Source: an uncultured Collinsella sp. (lineage in GTDB: Bacteria > Actinomycetota > Coriobacteriia > Coriobacteriales > Coriobacteriaceae). Taken from it: a DNA stretch of 15,030 bases. Under the pieces are notes generated by a model. The model was not told where the DNA came from. It worked only from the letters and a program-made list of their open reading frames with translations, and searched no databases. This document shows, one piece after another, positions 1 through 7,055 of the stretch (positions within the stretch are counted from its first letter, which is position 1; the number at the start of each line of letters is the position of its first letter). A program made the position numbers and the translations under genes. The stretch covers positions 1 to 15,030 of the forward strand of contig CAAFEX010000030.1 in assembly GCA_900762015.1 (NCBI GenBank), in the 5' to 3' direction.

Positions 1-19
1 AAGGCATTTCTTTTGCCTT
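1..19 (+). other. Short hairpin at the left edge (possible end of an upstream terminator or leader)
   Basis: AAGGCA (1-6) and TGCCTT (14-19) form a 6-bp stem with a 7-base loop, followed by T-rich sequence. It lies 20 bases before the DeoR start codon and is cut close to the window edge. It could be the tail of an upstream terminator or part of a leader. The space between it and the start codon is too short for a promoter, so the regulator is either transcribed from further upstream or read through this stem. Confidence 0.3.
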
Positions 20-39
20 TCGTTCAAAAGGAGCGACTT

Positions 40-831
40 ATGGCATCAACTTCAGACCTTTCCCCGGCCGAACGTCAGCGATTTATCATGAACTGGCTGG
101 CCGAAAAGCCAAATATCTCGGTATCCGACATCGTTCGCCGCTTTTCGGTTTCGGAAGTTACCGCGCGACACGACCTCGTCTCGCTGGAATCGGAAGGCAA
201 ATTGCGTCGCGTACGTGGCGGAGCGGTATCGCTTTCTCGTTCCAATGCCATTTCGTATCCCGAAGAGCGCATCAATGTCCAAGTCGAGGCCAAGGAGGCA
301 ATCGCCGCGACCGCAGCAACTCTTGTTGACGATGGCGACGTTCTGGTGATCGACATCGGCACCACGGCCTTTTACTTCACTAAGGCCCTCATGGACAAAC
401 GCGATATCACCATCATCACCGGCGATCTTGCTATCGCAAACTATGCCAGCTTTAATCTGCCCAATGCTTCGGTAGTGCTGTTAGGCGGCTCCGTGCGAAA
501 GGGTCACCTTTATCTCGCGGGCGCGCTAACGCTCGACTGCATGAGCAAGCTTCATGCCGACAAGGCATTTGTCAGCGCGGACGGATTCCATCCCGACCAC
601 GGCTTTACCGTCGAGCATGACTTCTCGGCCATGATCAAGAGCATGTATCTGACCAACTCAAACCAGGGCTATATGATGGTTGACCAGGGAAAGTTCAACA
701 AGACCAGTTTTTATCAGTCCGCGCAGATCGATGACCTCGATGGCATCATCGTTGATGGAGACAATGAGGGCATCATGACGGCGGCCATCGAAAGCAGCCG
801 CAGTCATCCCAAGCTCTATTTTGTAAAATAA
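40..831 (+). CDS. DeoR/GlpR-family transcriptional regulator
   Basis: This is a cytoplasmic DNA-binding repressor of sugar or polyol metabolism, 263 residues, the usual length for the family. Residues about 10-60 form the DeoR winged helix-turn-helix, ending in the family signature LRRVRGGAV. The rest is the DeoRC sensor domain, related to phosphosugar isomerases: DIGTTAFYFTKAL near 95-107, LLGGSVRKG near 138-146, FVSADGFHPDHG near 167-178 and DQGKFNKTSF near 205-214. The ATG at 40 is preferred over a TTG at 13 because AAGGAG (28-33) sits 6 bases before it. It is followed immediately by a strong terminator. No target gene lies on its own strand in the window, so its regulon is probably upstream or elsewhere. 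Its third-position GC looks lower than in rlmKL. The family is clear; the effector and targets are unknown. Confidence 0.93.
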   Translation: MASTSDLSPAERQRFIMNWLAEKPNISVSDIVRRFSVSEVTARHDLVSLESEGKLRRVRGGAVSLSRSNAISYPEERINVQVEAKEAIAATAATLVDDGDVLVIDIGTTAFYFTKALMDKRDITIITGDLAIANYASFNLPNASVVLLGGSVRKGHLYLAGALTLDCMSKLHADKAFVSADGFHPDHGFTVEHDFSAMIKSMYLTNSNQGYMMVDQGKFNKTSFYQSAQIDDLDGIIVDGDNEGIMTAAIESSRSHPKLYFVK

Positions 832-834
832 CTC

Positions 835-875
835 AAATGGCCGGTTCGCCCACATCGAGGGCGAACCGGCCATTT
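835..875. terminator. Bidirectional rho-independent terminator after the DeoR gene
   Basis: There is a perfect 17-bp inverted repeat, arms 835-851 and 859-875, with a 7-base loop. The arms begin with AAA and end with TTT, so each strand ends its stem in a short U run. The element lies between a + strand gene ending at 831 and a - strand reading frame ending at 877, where a shared terminator is expected. Confidence 0.88.
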
Positions 876-876
876 A

Positions 877-1205
877 TTAAATCAAGCCGAAGTGGCGCAT
901 CGCCGTAACCGTGCCGTCGTGTGCGACATCGTCGGTCACGTAGTCGGCGACCGCCTTGACCTCGGGCATGGCGTTGCCCATGGCCACGGCCGTCTCGACA
1001 GCAGCGAGCATGCCCAGGTCGTTGCCCGAATCGCCAAAGCCAAAGGTGCACGCATTTCCCTCGCGGCCCAGATACGCCAGTGCTCGCGCCACGCCCACGC
1101 CCTTGTCAATGCCCTTGGGGCTCAGCTCGCGGTTTGCTTGCTGGGCTCGCCTGGAAGATCGGCGGTAAACGCGTCTCCCAGTCAATCCAGCACCGCCGAG
1201 GCAAA
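877..1205 (-). pseudogene. Decayed C-terminal remnant of a Cof-type HAD hydrolase
   Basis: The last about 80 residues (877 to about 1130) read as the end of a Cof/HAD-IIB phosphatase: a PKGIDKG segment with the motif III lysine, then GFGDSGNDLGML with the motif IV acidic residues, then AMGNAMPEVKAVADYVTDD. The N-terminal DxD nucleophile motif and most of the cap domain are missing, roughly 190 of 270 residues. Upstream of about 1130 the open frame turns into non-family sequence (RRSSRRAQQ). In another - strand frame a plausible continuation appears, LGDAFTADLPGEPSKQT, preceded by a TGA at 1182-1184. This suggests one frameshift and one nonsense change in a cap-end segment. The gene therefore looks broken beside the catabolic cluster. 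The exact upstream limit (1190-1230) is uncertain. It is not a copy of the intact HAD gene at 9472, whose C-terminus differs clearly. Confidence 0.72.
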
Positions 1206-1230
1206 CCCCACACGCGCCCGCCAACGCAAA

Positions 1231-1265
1231 GGTCCGGCGGGACGCACCTAGCATCCCGCCGGACC
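1231..1265 (-). terminator. Stem-loop terminator of the catabolic cluster
   Basis: A perfect 12-bp GC-rich inverted repeat (arms 1231-1242 and 1254-1265) with an 11-base loop. Read on the - strand it is followed by TTTGCG. It lies 34 bases past the stop of the esterase gene, the last gene of the - strand cluster. A second, weaker 7-bp dyad (1268-1274 with 1291-1297) precedes it. Confidence 0.72.
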
Positions 1266-1298
1266 GTCGCTCGTCCAGGAGGTCGCCGCGACGAGCCC

Positions 1299-2378
1299 CT
1301 AGATCTTCGCAAGCTCCTCGGAGATGACGCGACAGACATCCTCAGCCTGAGGCATCACGCCGTACATCTCGAAGAAGCCGTGGTCGCAGCCGCGATAGCG
1401 AATCGCAGTGACGTCAACGCCCGCATCCTGCAGCCTCTTCGCGAACAGCTCGTCCTGATAGCGCAGATAGTCATACTCGGAAGAGATGATGACCGTGCGG
1501 GGGAACGCGCTCACGTCCTCCGCGAACAGGGCAGACACCCTCGGGTCGAGCATCTCCTCCGCATTGCCATTGGTATACATCAGCGGCAGGTCGTCGTTGG
1601 CATTGCGAATGCGATCCACCCTGCTCAGAGCCTCGGCCCTCTGGTCGTTCACGATCTCATAGAGGTCATAGGACCATTCCTCCGGAACGGGGCCGCCGTC
1701 GACGAGCGGATACAGCTCGGCCACGAGCTTGATCCTGTCCGCATGGGACCCGTCGAGGATGACGGCGTTAGCCAAGCTTCCGCCCGCGGAGTCGCCAGCC
1801 ACGGCGACCCGCGTCGCGTCAACACCCAGCTCATCCGCATGCTCGACAAGCCAGCCGAGCGTCTTCACACAGTCCTCGACGCCACCGGGGAACATCGTCT
1901 CGGGAGACAGGCGGTACTCCGGGTAGATCGCGACACAGCCCGTTCGCTCCGCGATGTCGCGCAGGCAGTTCTCGTACTGGCCGATGTTGCCCACCATAAA
2001 GCCGCCGCCATGGATGAACACGAGCGCGGCAGAACCGCTCTCGTGGCCCTCGGGCGTGAAGACGTGCAGGGGAATGCCCCTGTCGCCAAAGTTCATGACG
2101 ATGGTCTTCTTGGCAACGCCCGCGCCCCTCACGACGTGGGTCTCCTTGTTGGGCGCGGAGCGCCACGCGATCACGTCCACCGGCCCCGCCGGCGCCGGAC
2201 CGGCAGCGAGCTTCGCGTGGGCGCGCGCATAGACGCGCGGATCGAGCACGTGCTCGCGCTCATCTCCCGGCACGGGCTTCAGTAGGAGCTTCAGCCCGCT
2301 AGGCTCGACGACCTCCTTCACGTCGTTCTCAAGTACTTCAAGCTCGGAAGTGGGGTACTTCCTATCCTCGGCGCTCAT
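1299..2378 (-). CDS. Alpha/beta hydrolase, hormone-sensitive-lipase (HSL, Abhydrolase_3) family esterase
   Basis: A 359-residue predicted cytoplasmic carboxylesterase or deacylase. The oxyanion-hole motif HGGG is at residues 123-126, and the nucleophile elbow GDSAGG is at 195-200 with Ser197. The probable acid is Asp303 in SSEYDYLR, and the catalytic base is His333 in CDHGF. The family is usually about 310-320 residues; the first about 60 residues here are an extra lid or N-terminal segment. No signal peptide is seen. The start lies 2 bases after the stop of the aldo/keto reductase gene, which suggests translational coupling, and it is the last gene of the cluster. Its association with a PTS and aldolase suggests it removes an acyl group from a sugar or a catabolic intermediate (inference). 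The family and triad are secure; the substrate is unknown. Confidence 0.93.
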   Translation of the reverse strand: MSAEDRKYPTSELEVLENDVKEVVEPSGLKLLLKPVPGDEREHVLDPRVYARAHAKLAAGPAPAGPVDVIAWRSAPNKETHVVRGAGVAKKTIVMNFGDRGIPLHVFTPEGHESGSAALVFIHGGGFMVGNIGQYENCLRDIAERTGCVAIYPEYRLSPETMFPGGVEDCVKTLGWLVEHADELGVDATRVAVAGDSAGGSLANAVILDGSHADRIKLVAELYPLVDGGPVPEEWSYDLYEIVNDQRAEALSRVDRIRNANDDLPLMYTNGNAEEMLDPRVSALFAEDVSAFPRTVIISSEYDYLRYQDELFAKRLQDAGVDVTAIRYRGCDHGFFEMYGVMPQAEDVCRVISEELAKI

Positions 2379-2380
2379 GG

Positions 2381-3325
2381 CTAGCCGATCTTCAGCTCGT
2401 CGAGCTTGGCATCGAGCTTGGCCATCTCATCGGCGGAAAGCTCCCACTCGAACGTCTCGCAGTTCTGGATCGCGTGGGCGTCCGTGCGCACGCCCACGAG
2501 CGCGGTGCCCACGTACTCCTTCTGGGTGCTCCAGTTCACGGCAACCTGCGCCACGGGCTTGTCGTGGGCCTCGGCGATCTCGTCCATGACCTTGAGCAGC
2601 TCCTGGACGCGCGAGAACTTGGGCTCCCGGAAGTAGTCGTAGAAGCCACCGCGGACGTCGCCTTCCTCGAACTTCGTCAGCTCGCGGAACTTGCCCGACA
2701 GGATGCCCGCGCCAAGGGAGCCATAGGTGAAGGAGTCGATGCCACGCTCGTAGCCCCACTTGATGAGGTCCTCGGAGGAGCGGTCAACCATAGAGTAGGG
2801 CGGCTGCTGGACGTCAATCTGAGCGACCTTCTCGCACTCCTCGATCATCTCGGTCGTGAAGTTGGAGACGCCGATGTGGCGAATCTTGCCCTGCTCCTTG
2901 AGGAGCTGGAGGGCGCACATCGTCTCGGAGAACGGAGTCTTGGCATCCGGCCAGTGCACGAAGTAGAAGTCGATGTAGTCGGTGCGGAGGTTGCGCAGCG
3001 AGCTCTCGACCTCCCTCATGATGTTCTTGAACGAGGAGTCGCGGTCATAGCCGGCGGCGCTGGTGATCAGGCCAACCTTGGTCGAGAGCAGGTAGCTCTC
3101 TCTGTCGACGCCCCTGAGCGCGTTGCCGACGACCTTCTCGGACGTGCCGTTGCCATAGCACGGCGCGGTGTCGATGAGGTTGACGCCGTGATCGAGCATG
3201 GTGCGGATGGCGGACATGCTGGCGGCGTCATCGTTCTCACCAAAGGAGTCGCCGCCGATCGCCCAGGTACCCACAGCGAGCTGGGAGACGTCGACATCGG
3301 AATTCTTGAGGTGCGTGTAGCGCAT
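2381..3325 (-). CDS. Aldo/keto reductase
   Basis: A 314-residue NAD(P)H-dependent oxidoreductase with an (alpha/beta)8 barrel. The AKR catalytic tetrad is visible: Asp52 and Tyr57 in LIDTAPCYGNG, Lys83 in LSTKVG, and His124 in FYFVHWPD. The barrel strand IRHIGVSNF lies at 148-156, and GALVGVRT-type cofactor-loop sequence lies near 273-281. The start is set by a good ribosome site, AAGGAG, at 3331-3336. It follows EIID after a 97-base gap that contains a hairpin, and it runs into the esterase gene with 2 bases between stop and start. In this context it probably reduces an aldehyde or ketone formed from the imported sugar, or interconverts a ketose and a polyol (inference). The family is certain; substrate and direction are not. 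Confidence 0.94.
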   Translation of the reverse strand: MRYTHLKNSDVDVSQLAVGTWAIGGDSFGENDDAASMSAIRTMLDHGVNLIDTAPCYGNGTSEKVVGNALRGVDRESYLLSTKVGLITSAAGYDRDSSFKNIMREVESSLRNLRTDYIDFYFVHWPDAKTPFSETMCALQLLKEQGKIRHIGVSNFTTEMIEECEKVAQIDVQQPPYSMVDRSSEDLIKWGYERGIDSFTYGSLGAGILSGKFRELTKFEEGDVRGGFYDYFREPKFSRVQELLKVMDEIAEAHDKPVAQVAVNWSTQKEYVGTALVGVRTDAHAIQNCETFEWELSADEMAKLDAKLDELKIG

Positions 3326-3343
3326 GTTCTCTCCTTCTAATGG

Positions 3344-3380
3344 GGCGGCACGCGTCGAATGTCCTCGATCGCGTGCCGCC
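3344..3380 (-). other. Intercistronic hairpin between EIID and the reductase
   Basis: Perfect 11-bp arms (3344-3354 and 3370-3380) around a 15-base loop; the loop can add 4 further pairs past one bulged base. On the - strand it is not followed by a U run; the reductase ribosome site comes next. It is therefore more likely an mRNA-processing, stability or attenuation element than a full terminator. Confidence 0.55.
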
Positions 3381-3422
3381 GGGAATTGCCTTAAACAAGC
3401 TTCGAATGATCCGGAAGCCGCC

Positions 3423-4259
3423 CTACACGATGCCCACGAGGCCGAGGACGAGCGCCAGAATCATGATGCCAACCAGGATGATGTTGACGTTCACGTTCTT
3501 CTTGCGCAGGAGCCAGAGGACGACGAGCGTAAGCCCCAGGGGCACGATGCCCTTGAAGATCGAGTCGAGGTAGGTCTGGATCATGACGGGGTCAGAGTCC
3601 TGAACCGGAATGGACAGGATCGTGTTGAATTGGACGTTCGCCGCAGTCATGGCACCGATCATCACGAGGCCAACCGTGGAGGTCGCCTTGGTGATGAGCT
3701 TCATGAGACCACCCTCGTACATCTCGGAGATGAAGTTGGTGCCCATGCTGAAGCCGAGGTAGGTCATGAAGTATCGGCAGAGGATCGACGGGATGTTGTA
3801 GATCAGCAGGAACATGATCGCGCCGAGGGGCGAGCCGCTCATGGCGAGGTTGATGCCAATGCCGGCAGCGATGACACGCAGGACGCCCCAGAAGATTGCG
3901 TCACCGATGCCGGACATCGGGCCCATCAGGGAAACCTTGATGCCGTCGATGGACTCGGTGTCGAAGTCTTCGTGCTGCGAGTTCTCCCTCTCCATGGAGG
4001 CGACGAGGCCCATGGCGAACGTGCCGACGTTCTGGGTAATGTTGTACCAAGTCGTGTGACGCTTCATGGCTTCGGCACGGGCCTCGGGGTCATCGGCGTA
4101 GTAGCGGTTAAGCGCGGGCTGGACGGAGTACAGCCAGCCGTCGGCGCCAGCCTTGACGGAACCGCCGGCGCAGGAGGCGAACACGGAGAAAGAGCGCAGG
4201 AAAATGCTGTTGAGCATCTTCTTGTCTTCAGGGCTCACATTCTTGGTCAGGTTGCTCAT
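3423..4259 (-). CDS. PTS system, mannose/fructose/sorbose-family EIID subunit
   Basis: A 278-residue inner-membrane partner of EIIC in a mannose-class phosphotransferase permease. The EIID signature is present: LMGPMSGIGDAIFWG at 111-125 (usually GDPIFWG; here Ala replaces Pro at 121). The C-terminus carries hydrophobic segments near 127-160, 188-206 and 229-278. The N-terminal part (LNSIFLRSFSVFASC) matches the usual amphipathic start. The ATG at 4259 overlaps the EIIC stop (ATGA) and has AGGAGG upstream inside the EIIC tail. The frame continues further upstream only as a shadow of EIIC. EIIC and EIID together form the sugar-translocating unit. Length is normal. Confidence 0.95.
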   Translation of the reverse strand: MSNLTKNVSPEDKKMLNSIFLRSFSVFASCAGGSVKAGADGWLYSVQPALNRYYADDPEARAEAMKRHTTWYNITQNVGTFAMGLVASMERENSQHEDFDTESIDGIKVSLMGPMSGIGDAIFWGVLRVIAAGIGINLAMSGSPLGAIMFLLIYNIPSILCRYFMTYLGFSMGTNFISEMYEGGLMKLITKATSTVGLVMIGAMTAANVQFNTILSIPVQDSDPVMIQTYLDSIFKGIVPLGLTLVVLWLLRKKNVNVNIILVGIMILALVLGLVGIV

Positions 4260-5068
4260 GCGAAGAAATCCTCCTCGTCGCTGGTTACAGAGTCGTTGGA
4301 AACGGCCTGGGTGGCCAAGCCCTTCTTGGTGAGATCGAAAATCTCCTTGTCGCGGAGGGCGGAGGCAACCGCGATGATGACGCCGAGAACCGCGATGGCG
4401 ATCATCGGGAGGCCGAGGTACTGGTAGAGCGTGAAGCCCAGGAAGAAGTAGATGCTGAGCTCGGTGCTCCACAGCATCTGGAGCAGGAGCGCCATACCAA
4501 CGGCGGGCAGGAGGGCGCCCACGGCGTTGAGGCCGCTCATGACATTGGCCGGAATCTGGTTGACGATAGCGGCAACGGGCTCAGCGCCAAGGTAAACGCC
4601 GAGGAAGGCGATGAGGCCAAAGGCGGCGTACTTAACGAACCAGAGAACGAAGTGCTGAAGCGCGAGGCCCTTCTCGTTGCCCTCGGCGGCCATCTTGTCA
4701 AAGGTGGCGGCGAAGAAAGCGAGGAACACGTTGTTCATGAAGATCGAGAGGAACGCGGTGACGACGCCAACGGGAACGGCCAGCGTGATGGCGGCGCCTT
4801 GGTCGATGCCGGCGCCAACGGTGAAGGCGACGGCGAGGGCGGTCGCGGTAACGGGCTCGGCGGAGATGGCGCCACCGATGTTAACCGCGCCCATGAAGAT
4901 TGCCTCGAGAGAGGCACCGATGATGACACCGGTCTTGACGTCGCCCATCAGAAGGCCCGCAACGAGGCCGACCACGAGAGGACGCTCGATCATACACTGA
5001 CCGAGAACCCAGTTGCCGCCGTAGCAAATCAGCACGGTCAACCAGGCCATTACTGCTAACCCAATCAT
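4256..5068 (-). CDS. PTS system, mannose/fructose/sorbose-family EIIC subunit
   Basis: A 270-residue polytopic membrane protein that binds and translocates the sugar with EIID. The EII-Sor hallmarks are visible: ERPLVVGLVAGLLMGD near 28-43, GASLEAIFMGAVNIG near 51-65 and the following TATALAVAF segment near 74-82. Hydrophobic segments continue to about residue 238. The ribosome site AAAGGAAG lies at 5073-5080, 4 bases from the ATG. It ends in an acidic tail, SDEEDFFA, echoed in the EIIA tail. It overlaps EIID by 4 bases (ATGA), so production of the two membrane subunits is probably coupled. The family is certain; sugar specificity cannot be assigned. Confidence 0.95.
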   Translation of the reverse strand: MIGLAVMAWLTVLICYGGNWVLGQCMIERPLVVGLVAGLLMGDVKTGVIIGASLEAIFMGAVNIGGAISAEPVTATALAVAFTVGAGIDQGAAITLAVPVGVVTAFLSIFMNNVFLAFFAATFDKMAAEGNEKGLALQHFVLWFVKYAAFGLIAFLGVYLGAEPVAAIVNQIPANVMSGLNAVGALLPAVGMALLLQMLWSTELSIYFFLGFTLYQYLGLPMIAIAVLGVIIAVASALRDKEIFDLTKKGLATQAVSNDSVTSDEEDFFA

Positions 5069-5114
5069 TTGACTTCCTTTCTCTCATTTCATTTGACCGC
5101 CTGGCCAAATCCCC

Positions 5115-5618
5115 TTATTTCTCCGCCGCCTCGATCAGACTCTTGAGAGGAGTCTTGGGATTGGACGGGATAAGCTGATGGAAAACCGGAATACCCTGCT
5201 CGCAAAGCTCCTTCGCGGCCTCGAGCTCATCCGGGTTGAGCATGATCGTGGAGTTGAGGGCGACCTTGCTATCCGGATCGGACTTGTCGAAGCGGCCGAC
5301 ATTGGCAACGTTCACGCCCTCGATCTTGCCCGGTGCGCCTTTAACGAGCTCAAGCACGTCACGCACGCAGTTGGTGAGCGCGAAGATGCGCATGGAGTCC
5401 GCACGCGGATCGTTCGCGATGCGGCAAGCATCCGGAACATCCTTGACGAGGAGCTTCTGGCCCGCCGGCGTACCCATGGAAAGCGTCATGCGAAGGGCAT
5501 CGCTCTCCACGGCGTGCTTGTTGGCGACGATGATCCTGGTGGTGTTGAGCTCCTTGGTCCACACCAGGGCGACCTGCCCGTGAATCAGACGGTCATCGAC
5601 TCGAACCTGAACAATCAT
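5115..5618 (-). CDS. PTS system, mannose/fructose/sorbose-family EIIB subunit
   Basis: A 167-residue cytoplasmic phosphocarrier that takes phosphate from EIIA and passes it to the incoming sugar. The N-terminal active-site motif VDDRLIHGQV is intact, with the phosphorylated histidine at residue 13. The remainder fits the PTSIIB_sorb fold (RIIVANKHAVESD, LSMGTPAGQKLLVKD, NVANVGRFD). Length is normal. The ribosome site AAGGAG, with GGAGAGG overlapping it, lies at 5623-5632. It is a separate gene rather than the EIIAB fusion of E. coli ManX. It sits 29 bases after EIIA and 46 bases before EIIC. Confidence 0.95.
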   Translation of the reverse strand: MIVQVRVDDRLIHGQVALVWTKELNTTRIIVANKHAVESDALRMTLSMGTPAGQKLLVKDVPDACRIANDPRADSMRIFALTNCVRDVLELVKGAPGKIEGVNVANVGRFDKSDPDSKVALNSTIMLNPDELEAAKELCEQGIPVFHQLIPSNPKTPLKSLIEAAEK

Positions 5619-5647
5619 TGTTTCCTCTCCTTACTTATTAGTGCTCT

Positions 5648-6076
5648 CTAATCGAAGAAGTCTCCGTCGGACCCCTCGTTGTCCGCGGCCTTGCTCGGAG
5701 GCTCGACGACCTGCATCGTCGCCCTCGCCAGCTCGACGCTCTGCTTGATCGAATCTGCCGTGACCGGCTCAGCGCCGAGGAGCGCCTCGATCACGAGGCC
5801 GAGGTTCATACCGGTAACATGGACGATCCCGCGCTTCTCCGGCTCCATGAGGACAACCTTCTGGAAGACGGAGCCACCGTAGATGTCGGTGAAGATGATG
5901 GCCTCGTCCTCAGGGCCCACCGAGTCAATAAACGCCTGGATGCGAGGGGTGAAATCGGAGTCGTCCACGTAGCAGTCAACTGCTTCCACCATGTCCGCCA
6001 TACCGGTCAGGATCTCGATCGAGCTCCTGATTCCGCTTGCGAGGTGACCGTGCGACGCGACAAGAACTTTCTTCAT
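5648..6076 (-). CDS. PTS system, mannose-family EIIA subunit
   Basis: A 142-residue cytoplasmic phosphocarrier that accepts phosphate from HPr. The active-site motif VASHGHLASG is near the N-terminus, with the phosphorylated histidine at residue 9. The conserved FTDIYGGSVF (62-71) and VTGMNLGLVIEAL segments follow. The C-terminus carries an extra acidic tail ending SDGDFFD, resembling the EIIC tail. The ribosome site AGGAG overlaps the aldolase stop codon, 7 bases before the ATG. Its position directly after the aldolase and before EIIB places it first among the PTS genes. Confidence 0.94.
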   Translation of the reverse strand: MKKVLVASHGHLASGIRSSIEILTGMADMVEAVDCYVDDSDFTPRIQAFIDSVGPEDEAIIFTDIYGGSVFQKVVLMEPEKRGIVHVTGMNLGLVIEALLGAEPVTADSIKQSVELARATMQVVEPPSKAADNEGSDGDFFD

Positions 6077-6086
6077 CGAGTCTCTC

Positions 6087-6941
6087 CTAGAGCGAATAGT
6101 GGTTGGGGTTCAGAAGCTGGATCTTGCTTGCGACGAACGCGCGCATGTCGGGGGCGGCGTCCATCAGGAGGCCAACGCCGTTGCCGTCGTTCTTGCCGGA
6201 GCTGATGTACTTCTCGAAGGCGCGGTACATGGAGCGGAAGTACTCCGTGGCGATGTTGAACTTGCTCATGCCGAGGTTCACGGCCTCCTGGAGCTGCTCG
6301 TCGGGGATGTCGGAGCATCCGTGCATGACGAGGGGGACGCTGACGGCCTCCCTGCAGGCCTTGATGCGCTCCATGTCGAGGTTCGGGACCTTGACGTAGG
6401 GGCCGTGGGCGTTGCCGACGGCGATGGCGAGCGAACCACAGCCGGTGCCCTCGACGAACTCCTCGGCGAGGTTCGGGTCGGTATAGTGGTCGCTGTTCAC
6501 GAAGTCGTTGGCGTCGGAGCCGTTGCCGACGTGGCCGAGCTCGGCCTCGATGTCAACGTCGAAGATCTTGGCGACCTGGACGACGTCCTTCGTGAGCTGG
6601 AAGTTCTCCTCATAGGGAAGCGAGGAGCCGTCGACCATGACGGAGGGGAAACCGGCCTTGACGCCCTTGACGGCGATCTCGTAACCAGCGGAGTGATCCT
6701 GGTGGACGGCGACGGGCACGCTCGCGCGCTCGGCGTAATAGCGGGCGGCGAAGGCGATGATGTCGAGGGCACAGTGGTCCTCGAAGCCGGGCCAGTACTG
6801 GATGATGATAGGCATGTGCTCATCCTCGGCGGCCTGGATCGCATAACGGATGGTCTCCGTGTTGATGACGTTGATCGCGGGCACGCCATAGTGGTGCTCG
6901 GTCGCATGTTGAAGAAGCTCGTTGACCTTGATGAGAGACAT
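6087..6941 (-). CDS. Class II (zinc) ketose-bisphosphate aldolase, fructose/tagatose-bisphosphate aldolase type
   Basis: A 284-residue cytoplasmic aldolase expected to split a ketose-1,6-bisphosphate or a related ketose phosphate into dihydroxyacetone phosphate and an aldehyde. Asp82-His83 (HQDHSAGYE), His179 (VGNAHGPY) and His207 (VMHGCSD) line up with the catalytic Asp and three zinc histidines of the GatY/KbaY group. The length is also right for that group. NIATE at 229-233 provides the phosphate-binding Asn and Thr. Several loops deviate: QDHS for the common LDHG, DGSSLPYEEN for DGSHLPFEEN, and HGCSD for HG[GA]SG. These point to a divergent subfamily with perhaps an unusual substrate (inference). 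AAAGGAAG at 6948-6955 is the ribosome site. It precedes the PTS genes with a 10-base gap to EIIA, so the five genes probably form one transcript. Confidence 0.92.
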   Translation of the reverse strand: MSLIKVNELLQHATEHHYGVPAINVINTETIRYAIQAAEDEHMPIIIQYWPGFEDHCALDIIAFAARYYAERASVPVAVHQDHSAGYEIAVKGVKAGFPSVMVDGSSLPYEENFQLTKDVVQVAKIFDVDIEAELGHVGNGSDANDFVNSDHYTDPNLAEEFVEGTGCGSLAIAVGNAHGPYVKVPNLDMERIKACREAVSVPLVMHGCSDIPDEQLQEAVNLGMSKFNIATEYFRSMYRAFEKYISSGKNDGNGVGLLMDAAPDMRAFVASKIQLLNPNHYSL

Positions 6942-6986
6942 CTTTGTCTTCCTTTCACTTGGATAACCATTGGATTGGACAGTTCT

Positions 6987-7000
6987 CAGCTCGTCAGCTG
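6987..7000. promoter_or_regulatory. Small dyad upstream of the aldolase-PTS genes
   Basis: CAGCT and AGCTG arms around CGTC lie about 46 bases upstream of the aldolase start, flanked by GTTC (6982-6985) and GAAC (7004-7007). It could be an operator for an internal promoter serving the aldolase and PTS genes. No convincing -10/-35 pair was found in 6942-7055. Confidence 0.25.
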
Positions 7001-7015
7001 GTTGAACACGAAGAG

Positions 7016-7038
7016 AAGCGCGAAGCAGGCAGGCGCTT
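7016..7038 (-). terminator. Weak stem-loop after the MFS gene
   Basis: AAGCGC and GCGCTT arms with an 11-base loop lie 18 bases past the MFS stop on the - strand and are followed by TCTCTTCG. The stem is short and the U run interrupted, so it would stop only part of transcription, allowing lower or separate control of the downstream aldolase-PTS genes. Confidence 0.3.
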
Positions 7039-7055
7039 GCAAAACGCGGTGGAGC

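Noticed and set aside
1131..1254. The first about 41 residues of the 125-codon frame over the HAD remnant as a true N-terminus
   Set aside because: The sequence is Arg/Gly/Ala-rich and unlike any HAD, while an adjacent frame gives a more plausible cap-end sequence. I treat it as frameshift-generated.
1080..2285. 401-codon open frame on the + strand opposite the esterase
   Set aside because: It is the antisense shadow of a gene with an intact catalytic triad; its product is rich in Arg, His and Asp with no recognisable domain and has no ribosome site.
3324..4427. 367-codon open frame on the + strand opposite EIID and EIIC
   Set aside because: It is a shadow: full of His, Asp and Glu, with no family motif, and the opposite strand encodes clear PTS subunits.
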